A DNA stretch of 5,427 nt, from contig LVBO01000388.1 of the NCBI GenBank assembly GCA_001604435.1, positions 1-5,427 on the forward strand, given 5' to 3'. The notes under the pieces are model-generated. The model had not been told where the DNA came from. It made no database searches and saw nothing but the letters and a program-made list of their open reading frames with translations. Origin of the DNA: Synergistales bacterium Syner_01. Its GTDB lineage: Bacteria > Synergistota > Synergistia > Synergistales > Aminobacteriaceae. Of this stretch, positions 1-5,427 are shown in pieces. The translations under genes were made by a program, and so were the position numbers. The first letter of the stretch is position 1. Every line of letters starts with the position of its first letter.

Positions 1-60
1 TATTGCTGGGTTTATGGAGATTTTTCAGGCTCCCTCGTTATGAATAATCGGGAATCCAGG

Positions 61-1179
61 TTACATGCGGGCGAATGCCTCTTCCTTTCCGCCGCAACGC
101 TCGTACAGCTCCTTTATTTCCTCCTCGATCTTCTCGAAGACCTCTATCAGCAGCGGATCGAAATGACTCTCCGAGTCCTTTCGGAGAATGCCGATGCTCT
201 CCTCGTGAGAGAAGGGTTCCTTGTACGGACGGCGCGTCCGGAGCGCATCGTAGACGTCGGCGACTGCCATGATGCGCGCGCTCAGAGGAATCGTCTTCCC
301 CGATCGGCCTTCGGGGTATCCGCTCCCGTCCCACTTCTCATGGTGGGAAAGGGCGATGTCGATCCCCATATTCACGAACGCGTTCGAGACATACTTCTTC
401 CGCACTTCCCGAAGCGTCTCCGCGCCGATCTCCGAGTGCGTTTTCATAACTTCCCACTCGTCCTCCGTCAGCCGTCCCGGTTTCAGCAGAATAGCGTCCG
501 GTACGCCGACCTTGCCGATGTCGTGCAACGGAGCCGCGTTGTAGATGGTCTCCGAGTACTCCGGGGAGAGAAGACCTGCGTATTCCGGATGCTCCGCGAG
601 CTTCGCGGCGAGCATCCTGCAGAGAGTCCGCGTGCGCTCGATATGCATCCCGGTGCCGACGTCCCGATACTCCGTCAGCTTCACCATCGCCAGTATGGTG
701 GAAAGGTGCGATTCTTCGATATCCCGGACCTTCTCCTGCACCAGATCCTCCAGCTCCTGGTTGTAGCGTTCGAGCTCCCGCTGCATCCGGACGATCTTGA
801 GGTGCGTATCGACGCGCGCGTTGAGCTCCTCTATCTGAAAAGGCTTCGTCACATAATCAACCCCGCCCGCCTCGAACGCGCGCACCTTGTCCCGGGAGGC
901 TTCGAGCGCGCTGATGAAGAGCACCGGAATTTTCTCCAGGGACGGCTCCGACTTGAAGTGGCTGCATACCTCGAAACCGTCCATCTCGGGCATGTTGATA
1001 TCCAGCAGGAGCATATCCGGAGGGCTTTTTAGAGCCGCCTTCAGCGCCAACTTTCCCTGCGGAAACGCCATAATGCTGTACCCTCTGCGTTGCAGCAGGT
1101 TTTGCAGCAGTTCGAGGTTCACCACGGTATCGTCGACGATCATGATCTTCCCTTTGCTTCCAGCGTGTTCACTCGCCAT
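61..1179 (-). CDS. Response regulator with receiver and HD-GYP domains, predicted cyclic di-GMP phosphodiesterase (RpfG-like)
   Basis: This is the output protein of the two-component pair, predicted to be a cytoplasmic enzyme that hydrolyses cyclic di-GMP under control of its receiver. Numbered from the ATG at 1179 it has 372 residues. Residues 10-125 are a complete receiver: acidic pair D16-D17, phospho-acceptor D60 in LLLDINMPEMDG, switch residue S90 and K112 in TKPF. Residues 126-160 look like a charged coiled coil. Residues 160-360 are an HD-GYP domain with H179, HD pair H219-D220 followed by IGK, H248, the HHExxDGxGYP signature at 279-289 and D308 in the ADVYDAL segment. The longer reading starting at 1197 is disfavoured because AAGGAGGG lies 7 nt before the 1179 ATG. 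The start overlaps the kinase gene by 11 bp, which implies translational coupling. One oddity is Gly175, where many relatives carry an acidic residue four positions before the first metal-binding histidine. Family assignment is secure. Actual phosphodiesterase activity is inferred. Confidence 0.97.
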   Translation of the reverse strand: MASEHAGSKGKIMIVDDTVVNLELLQNLLQRRGYSIMAFPQGKLALKAALKSPPDMLLLDINMPEMDGFEVCSHFKSEPSLEKIPVLFISALEASRDKVRAFEAGGVDYVTKPFQIEELNARVDTHLKIVRMQRELERYNQELEDLVQEKVRDIEESHLSTILAMVKLTEYRDVGTGMHIERTRTLCRMLAAKLAEHPEYAGLLSPEYSETIYNAAPLHDIGKVGVPDAILLKPGRLTEDEWEVMKTHSEIGAETLREVRKKYVSNAFVNMGIDIALSHHEKWDGSGYPEGRSGKTIPLSARIMAVADVYDALRTRRPYKEPFSHEESIGILRKDSESHFDPLLIEVFEKIEEEIKELYERCGGKEEAFARM

Positions 1180-4100
1180 CGGAGTGCCCTCCTTCATCGT
1201 TCACCAGCTCCAGCAGCCTCTCGTAATCGTACCGCTCGGCGAGGAGGAGGAGCTCCTCCCCCGCTTTTTCGTCCACCTCGGATATGCTCCGGATCAACTC
1301 CCTGATGCGGTACATATCTCCGTCTTCCACCGCGCCGTACAACTCTCTCAGGACACTTCCCGGCATCCGGGAAAGGTCGATCCCCTTCGGAGAGCCCGGT
1401 CTCCCGGCTTCCGTCCCGGTCTCGACCTCCGTCGGATCCCCCCCCGATACGTCCTCGTAGATGTACTCCAGTCCAAGCACCTTCCGCAACGCGGCGAAGA
1501 GTTCTTCCGCCACGAACGGCTTGCGCAGATACTCGTCGGCGCCGCACGCCGCGACGGCGTCGCGGGCGAACGCGTCCGCCGTAAGCGCGATTATGGGGAT
1601 ATTCCTGCTTTCGCTCCGTTTGATCATCCTCGTGGCTTCGTACCCGTCGAGGAGCGGCATATTCATATCCATCAGCACGGCGTCCGGCGTACGCGACGCG
1701 CACGACTCGACGGCCTGAAGACCGTCCGTCGCCTCTGCGCAATCGAAACCCGCCTCGGTGAGAAGTTCGGTCAAAAGCCGGCGGCTCGCATCATCGTCGT
1801 CCGCGATGAGGATGAGGGGGCGTACGCTCCCCGACTTCAGTCCGAGCACGCGCCTGCCGGGCTGCGACGGACGCGGAGAAACATCGTGCACCCTCTCCAC
1901 CGGTATCCGGAAGCGGAAACACGTGCCCTTTCCCGGTTCGCTCTCGAAGGTCAGCGTCCCGCCCATCATCTCCACGAACTTCCGGCTGATGGTGAGGCCG
2001 AGTCCGGTTCCGCCCGCCTTCTTTCCCGAGTCGCTCTGCTGGAACGGAGCGAAGATGAGTTCGCTCTGCTCCGAGGAGATGCCGACGCCGGTGTCCTCCA
2101 CTTCCACCGAGAGCAGAAGCGGACAGGCATCAGCGAAGGATCCCGCAGAGGCGGAGTCCATACCGAAACGCACGGATACGCCTCCCCTTTGCGTGAACTT
2201 GAGGCCGTTTCCCACAAGATTGACGAGCACCTGCCGCAGCTTTCCCTCGTCGCCCAGAAGCGTCGCCGCGCGCAACTCGTCGTCGTGTTCGATGGTCAGA
2301 GCAAGCGACTTCTGTTCCGCCAGCGTATTGAAGAGCGACGCGATGTCGCGCAGCATGGCGTACGGGCTGAACGGTTCCCTGTTCAAGGTCATTCGGCCGG
2401 ATTCGATTTTCGCCATGTCGAGGATGTCGTTGATCAGCGCGAGCAGGTGTTCCCCGCTGCGGTTGATGATCCGCACGTATTTCATGTGTCGTGGAGCAAG
2501 CTCCGGGTCGCGCTCCAGAAGCTGCGAGAAGCCCAGAATGGCGTTCATCGGTGTCCGAATCTCATGGCTCATGCTCGCCAAAAAGGCGCTCTTCGCCAGG
2601 CTCGCGGCGTTCGCCGCTTCGAGAGCGCCGCGCAGATTCTCCTCCATGCGTTTGCGCTCGGTGATGTCGCGGCTGATCCCGAGGAGACCGATCATCTCGC
2701 CGTCCTTTCCCCGGAAGGACGTTTTCAGCGTGTCGAGAAGCGCGCGCCTCCCGTCGGGGTAGGTCACCCACTCCTCGTTGTGCAACGGGCGCGTTGCAGC
2801 AAGCGCTTCCTTGTCTTTCTCCCTGTAGAAATCGGCGGTCTTTTCGTCGTAAAAATCGTAATCGGTCTTCCCGACCGTCTCCGACTCGCTTCTGCCCGTC
2901 AGCTCCTCGTGTGGCCGATTGCATCCGAGAAACACGCCGTCGACATTTTTATAAAAAATGATATCGGGGATGGAATTCAACATGGAGGCGATCAATCCCG
3001 CCTGCTTTTTGAGCTCGTCCTCTTTCTGCCGTCGTTCCGTGCAGTCGGCGATGAAGCCGTGCCACAACACGCTTCCGTCGGGCAGTTTTTCCGGGTTTCC
3101 GGTTCCGTGCAGCCAGCGTTCCCCTCTCTCCGGCAAGCGCACTCGGAATTCGTTCTCCCATGTATCCATCGTCTTGAAGGAGCGGGCGGCACTCTCGCCG
3201 AACGCTTCCCTGTCCTCCGGATGAATCCTCGAAAAGAAGCAGGAGACGTCCTTGAGCACTTCCTCCGGTTGGAGTTCGCACACCTCCCTGATATTGTCCG
3301 AAACAAAGGGAACGGCGACGCCCCCGTCGGGGTATTGGCGGTACTGGTAGAGCGCTCCCGGAATCTGCCTCGACAGCTTTTTCAGGAGAGCGTCGCTCTC
3401 AAGAAGCGCCGCCTGCTGGGCCAGTATTCCTGCATCCACGCGCCGGAGCAACGCGAAGAGAAGGATAAGCAGCGCCGCCGCGATCGTTCCGCCGATACCC
3501 CACATAATCGCCACCTGGCTGCGAAGATGTTGCTTTTGCAGCGTAATATCCGTCATGATCGCGAACTCCCCGACGATCTCGCCGGAGACGTCCTCGAACG
3601 GAAGAACGGAGACGCCCCACGTTTTTTCGCCGAAGACCGACTCCCTTCTTCGTTCCTTTACAACATCCGGCGCATCATCTTTTCCGGATGAAAAAATACC
3701 GGGAGGAAGGGGCTCCATCGATGAAAAGACAATCACACAGTCGGGGAACCGCTCCCACTCCGTTTTCCGGTGGGAGGGACACGTTTTTTCCCACTTCGCC
3801 CTGTCCAGCAGGTCTTTTCCGAGTGAAAAGGCCAGATGGGATCCGGAACGAAGGCGCCTTTTCTGGAGAAGACCTTGAACATCCTTGGTTATAATGACAT
3901 ACCCCACACGCGCTCCAGCCCTTGAAACCGGCATGACGGCCCGCAGCACCAAATTGCCTGAAGAGCAGACCTCGATCCCGGAGGCGATCTTTCCCGTTTC
4001 CTTCGCCTTCCGCACGACAGCCCCGTCATAGAACGGTTTGTCATCGTTCCCCGGCGCAAAGGAATAGAGACGCAGGAGCTCCTCGTCGGCAAAGGAAAAG

Positions 4101-5107
4101 GTGCGTACGCCGTATTCCCGTCGTAAACGGGCGAACATGGAGAGCCAGTCGACGAAGAGCGCCTCCGCGTCGCCCTCGAAAAGCGCCCATTGCAGACGGG
4201 GGGCCTCCGCAAGAGAGGCAATCGAGGACTCCATAAGGGAGAGCTCGTTCTTCAGGTCGATCTGAAACTCGGAGGAGATCGATGCATGAAGGGAGTTCAA
4301 CCGCTCGTCGAGATTGTCGGAATACGTATGCCACAGAAGAAGCACCGCGGAGGAGGTCAGAAGGAGCAGAGCGACCGCCATGGTCGGCAGCAATTTCCTC
4401 AGCACAGGGCGCGGCATCGGATCCACAGGTCGGGACAAAACCAAAAAAGCGCTGAATATCAGCAGCAACACCAGCATCAGAGAGATCGGCAGAATCGAAC
4501 CTGCGGCGACGTTCCATCTCCAGAGCTTGGCGTCGTAATCGGCGCCGAAAACGGCGAGCAGCTCCCCCGTTCGATGGTCGATCATCGGAACGAGGGCGGA
4601 GATCCAGACTCCCCACTCGTCCTCCACCGGGCCTTCGACGAAAGGCGCTCCCCCGTCGAAGAGCGCGGCGAACTCATCGGTGATGAATTCGTCCTCGTAG
4701 ACGTCCCCCGGCTGCGCCGGCGGCGTCGTCTCAATTCCGTCGTCCTGAGCCTCGACGAGAAACACGACTTCCGTCGCCGACGCGTCGCCCTTGAGCGGGC
4801 GGCGGCGCATGAGGTACACGAAACGGCATCCGGCAGTCTCCCGGAAAACGGAAAGCCGGCGCTGAAGGCTGTGATATTCGGATGTTTCCAGGTCCTCTTT
4901 TGTGCCTGAAAGGACGCGAACCTGGTCGATGTCTATCGTATGCGCCCCCAGGCGCGTCTGATAGAGCAGCTCGTCCCGCATCTTCCGGTCAGTCCGCTCC
5001 ACGACGAACCATGCGAACAACGCTCCGAAGAGCAGCATGCACAGGATGACCGCGTTCCTGCGGAGCGTCGAAGACGCGGTGTTTTTTGCGGCGGAGGAAA
5101 CTCTCAC
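1169..5107 (-). CDS. Membrane-bound hybrid sensor histidine kinase with two extracytoplasmic sensor modules, two PAS domains and a C-terminal receiver
   Basis: This is an inner-membrane kinase of 1312 residues from the GTG at 5107. Hydrophobic segments lie at about 18-36, 201-224, 239-259 and 532-554. Residues 37-200 are a first outer sensor; its VYLMRRRP, FLVEAQDD and WGVWISALVPM segments resemble the PDC/Cache-like domain seen in other hybrid kinases. Residues 260-531 are a second outer sensor resembling dCache_3 (SGIEV, LRAVMPVS, GYVIITKDV, then KDLLDRAKW). Two PAS domains follow at about 574-692 (PAS_3-like, with HPEDR) and 703-820 (PAS_4-like, ending RDITERKR). HisKA has H848 in SMSHEIRTPMN. 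HATPase_c has N963 and N967 in NLVGNGLKF, D1005TGVG and GGTGLGL at 1032-1038. The receiver at 1098-1211 has D1103-D1106, phospho-acceptor D1147, T1176 and K1196. A helical tail at 1243-1303 lacks any histidine, so it is not an ordinary HPt. An open frame continues to a GTG at 5191, but only the 5107 GTG has a strong ribosome site. The ligand is unknown. Confidence 0.97.
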   Translation of the reverse strand: MRVSSAAKNTASSTLRRNAVILCMLLFGALFAWFVVERTDRKMRDELLYQTRLGAHTIDIDQVRVLSGTKEDLETSEYHSLQRRLSVFRETAGCRFVYLMRRRPLKGDASATEVVFLVEAQDDGIETTPPAQPGDVYEDEFITDEFAALFDGGAPFVEGPVEDEWGVWISALVPMIDHRTGELLAVFGADYDAKLWRWNVAAGSILPISLMLVLLLIFSAFLVLSRPVDPMPRPVLRKLLPTMAVALLLLTSSAVLLLWHTYSDNLDERLNSLHASISSEFQIDLKNELSLMESSIASLAEAPRLQWALFEGDAEALFVDWLSMFARLRREYGVRTFSFADEELLRLYSFAPGNDDKPFYDGAVVRKAKETGKIASGIEVCSSGNLVLRAVMPVSRAGARVGYVIITKDVQGLLQKRRLRSGSHLAFSLGKDLLDRAKWEKTCPSHRKTEWERFPDCVIVFSSMEPLPPGIFSSGKDDAPDVVKERRRESVFGEKTWGVSVLPFEDVSGEIVGEFAIMTDITLQKQHLRSQVAIMWGIGGTIAAALLILLFALLRRVDAGILAQQAALLESDALLKKLSRQIPGALYQYRQYPDGGVAVPFVSDNIREVCELQPEEVLKDVSCFFSRIHPEDREAFGESAARSFKTMDTWENEFRVRLPERGERWLHGTGNPEKLPDGSVLWHGFIADCTERRQKEDELKKQAGLIASMLNSIPDIIFYKNVDGVFLGCNRPHEELTGRSESETVGKTDYDFYDEKTADFYREKDKEALAATRPLHNEEWVTYPDGRRALLDTLKTSFRGKDGEMIGLLGISRDITERKRMEENLRGALEAANAASLAKSAFLASMSHEIRTPMNAILGFSQLLERDPELAPRHMKYVRIINRSGEHLLALINDILDMAKIESGRMTLNREPFSPYAMLRDIASLFNTLAEQKSLALTIEHDDELRAATLLGDEGKLRQVLVNLVGNGLKFTQRGGVSVRFGMDSASAGSFADACPLLLSVEVEDTGVGISSEQSELIFAPFQQSDSGKKAGGTGLGLTISRKFVEMMGGTLTFESEPGKGTCFRFRIPVERVHDVSPRPSQPGRRVLGLKSGSVRPLILIADDDDASRRLLTELLTEAGFDCAEATDGLQAVESCASRTPDAVLMDMNMPLLDGYEATRMIKRSESRNIPIIALTADAFARDAVAACGADEYLRKPFVAEELFAALRKVLGLEYIYEDVSGGDPTEVETGTEAGRPGSPKGIDLSRMPGSVLRELYGAVEDGDMYRIRELIRSISEVDEKAGEELLLLAERYDYERLLELVNDEGGHSDGE
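1181..1192 (-). promoter_or_regulatory. Small hairpin covering the regulator's Shine-Dalgarno sequence
   Basis: The minus strand reads GGAGGGCACTCC, in which GGAG can pair with CTCC around a GGCA loop. The left arm is the core of the Shine-Dalgarno sequence, so this four-pair stem would partly hide it until a ribosome translating the kinase opens it. The pairing is visible in the sequence. A coupling role is inferred, and a four-pair stem may be too weak to matter. Confidence 0.4.
1187..1194 (-). promoter_or_regulatory. Shine-Dalgarno sequence of the HD-GYP regulator gene, inside the kinase 3' end
   Basis: The minus strand reads AAGGAGGG, 7 nt before the ATG at 1179. This near-consensus site decides the start in favour of 1179 over the ATG at 1197, which would place the site inside the coding region. 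It lies within the last codons of the kinase gene. Ribosomes finishing the kinase therefore arrive directly on the regulator's start. Confidence 0.9.
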
Positions 5108-5113
5108 ACGTAT

Positions 5114-5122
5114 CTCCCCTCC
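5114..5122 (-). promoter_or_regulatory. Shine-Dalgarno sequence of the hybrid kinase gene
   Basis: The minus strand reads GGAGGGGAG, ending 6 nt before the GTG at 5107, with GGAGG 10 nt before it. No comparable purine-rich site precedes the alternative GTG at 5191. This is the main reason for choosing the 5107 start, which makes the protein 28 residues shorter than the longest reading. Confidence 0.8.
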
Positions 5123-5158
5123 AACGGGAAACTCCGACCTCGTCGGCTTTTTCCGTTG
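5122..5158 (-). promoter_or_regulatory. Leader hairpin abutting the kinase ribosome binding site
   Basis: On the minus strand CAACGG at the 5' end pairs with CCGTTG at the 3' end. Inside these, AAA pairs with TTT and CCGAC pairs with GTCGG around a GAG loop. The helices are separated by one A-C mismatch and a tandem A-G/G-A mismatch, giving 14 Watson-Crick pairs in 37 nt. The 3' arm ends on the first G of the Shine-Dalgarno sequence. There is no following T run, so it is not an intrinsic terminator. It could tune translation initiation of the kinase. The structure is visible, but the function is inferred. Confidence 0.5.
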
Positions 5159-5193
5159 CTCGTTTTGAATGCGGCAGCGTTGCGGACACACCC

Positions 5194-5221
5194 ATTTTAC
5201 ACTATATATATCAGGTGTCCT
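5194..5221 (-). promoter_or_regulatory. Possible sigma-70-type promoter of the kinase-regulator operon
   Basis: On the minus strand AGGACA (5221-5216, four of six matches to TTGACA) is followed after 16 nt by TAAAAT (5199-5194, five of six matches to TATAAT). The spacer is AT-rich and contains TATATATA, which stands out in an otherwise GC-rich window. A start about 7 nt downstream of the -10 would give a leader of roughly 80 nt before the GTG at 5107, and would place the alternative GTG at 5191 upstream of the transcript start. The -35 is weak, and other -10 registers exist in the TATATATA run. Confidence 0.45.
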
Positions 5222-5253
5222 TCCATGTGATGCTTACTTCCTGAAAAACACCT
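5213..5253 (-). repeat. Imperfect inverted repeat upstream of the kinase operon
   Basis: On the minus strand AGGTGTTTTTC (5253-5243) can pair with GAAGGACACCT (5223-5213) over 11 positions, two of them G-U, around a 19-nt loop. The six outer base pairs, AGGTGT and ACACCT, are perfect. The right arm overlaps the proposed -35 element. No T run follows on either strand, so it is not a canonical intrinsic terminator for the upstream methyltransferase gene. It could be an operator, a weak transcript-end structure, or chance. Confidence 0.35.
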
Positions 5254-5282
5254 ACACTTCGCAGAAATAGCACCCCAACCGC

Positions 5283-5427
5283 TCACTGTTCCGGAGCCGG
5301 GCCCCGGAGCACGGGTTTTATATCCAAAACCGGCGTGCCGTCGAGCGCTTCAAGAGGCGCCACTCGAAGGCGGCCGCGCTCCTTCTCAAGTTCGAGGATT
5401 TTCACCCTGTGCAGCCCTATCGGATTC
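5283..5427 (-). CDS. trmO: C-terminal part of a TrmO/TsaA-family tRNA (N6-adenine) methyltransferase, cut by the window edge
   Basis: Only the last 47 residues are in the window. They begin NPIGLHRVKILE and contain LEALDGTPVLDIKP before a TGA stop. NPIGL and LDGTPVLDIKP are hallmark segments of the TrmO/TsaA/YaeB (UPF0066) family. In E. coli TrmO methylates N6 of the t6A base at position 37 of threonine tRNA, using S-adenosylmethionine. The partial codon before Asn ends in G, which fits the usual Pro of the family's RPNPIG motif. The protein stops only 10 residues after DIKP, and Val replaces the Tyr commonly found in DIKPY, so the C-terminus is short. It lies on the same strand as the kinase, 175 bp upstream, with no obvious functional link. 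The family call is confident. The exact substrate and the gene symbol are by family analogy, because the N-terminal catalytic half is not visible. Confidence 0.85.
   Translation of the reverse strand, partial: NPIGLHRVKILELEKERGRLRVAPLEALDGTPVLDIKPVLRGPAPEQ

Noticed and set aside
1..60. Possible terminator after the HD-GYP gene.
   Set aside because: Only a weak four-pair TCCC/GGGA stem is visible and it is not followed by a T run on the minus strand. The operon's end or its next gene lies outside the window.
40..1032. A 330-codon plus-strand open frame opposite the HD-GYP gene.
   Set aside because: It is a mirror of the regulator's coding frame. It shows no domain and no convincing ribosome site, while the minus strand holds every expected receiver and HD-GYP motif.
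1169..1270. C-terminal HPt domain of the kinase.
   Set aside because: The helical tail is in the right place for an HPt domain but contains no histidine, so it cannot be called a functional phosphotransfer domain.
887..3691. A 934-codon open frame on the plus strand, antisense to the kinase and regulator genes.
   Set aside because: Its length comes from the codon usage of the real minus-strand genes, which rarely use codons whose complements are stops. The translation is Arg/His-rich with no recognisable domain, and the opposite strand encodes complete, well-conserved domains over the whole stretch.
4190..4909. A 239-codon plus-strand open frame opposite the kinase sensor region.
   Set aside because: It is a Gln/Arg/His-rich shadow of the coding strand. 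The minus-strand frame here encodes membrane helices and sensor domains continuous with the kinase.
5108..5282. Possible c-di-GMP riboswitch in the kinase leader, considered because the operon concerns c-di-GMP.
   Set aside because: I could not find the conserved GEMM-type core or its paired helices. The only clear structures are the simple hairpin at the ribosome site and the inverted repeat near the promoter.

Overview
The window is GC-rich bacterial DNA, densely packed and coding entirely on the minus strand. From right to left, in the direction of transcription, it holds three things. First is the 3' end of a TrmO/TsaA-type tRNA methyltransferase gene (5283-5427, entering from outside the window). 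Next is a 175-bp intergenic region that probably carries the promoter and leader of a signalling operon. Last are two overlapping genes: a very large membrane-bound hybrid sensor histidine kinase (1169-5107) and a response regulator with an HD-GYP domain (61-1179).

The kinase has four membrane segments that enclose two different extracytoplasmic sensor modules. These are followed by two PAS domains, a HisKA/HATPase_c core, a receiver domain and a small helical tail with no phospho-accepting histidine. The response regulator is a receiver joined by a coiled coil to an HD-GYP domain, the output type that hydrolyses cyclic di-GMP. The genes overlap by 11 bp and the regulator's Shine-Dalgarno sequence lies inside the kinase's last codons, so the pair should be made together. 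The simplest reading is that an external signal controls kinase phosphorylation of the regulator, and the regulator changes the local or global c-di-GMP level.

The first in-frame start of each main ORF is probably not the real one. The kinase is better started at a GTG at 5107, behind a strong ribosome binding site and downstream of a plausible promoter. The regulator is better started at the ATG at 1179, also behind a strong site.

The organism cannot be named from this window. Large multi-sensor hybrid kinases beside REC-HD-GYP regulators are common in anaerobic, environmentally responsive bacteria such as Synergistota, Deltaproteobacteria and some Firmicutes. That placement is an impression from protein style, not a demonstrated match. 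No mobile element, CRISPR array, tRNA or rRNA was seen. I found no evidence of a wholly new system. The items most worth a second look are the double sensor architecture, the non-HPt tail of the kinase, the glycine at a possible metal-ligand position in the HD-GYP domain, and two small RNA hairpins at the ribosome binding sites.
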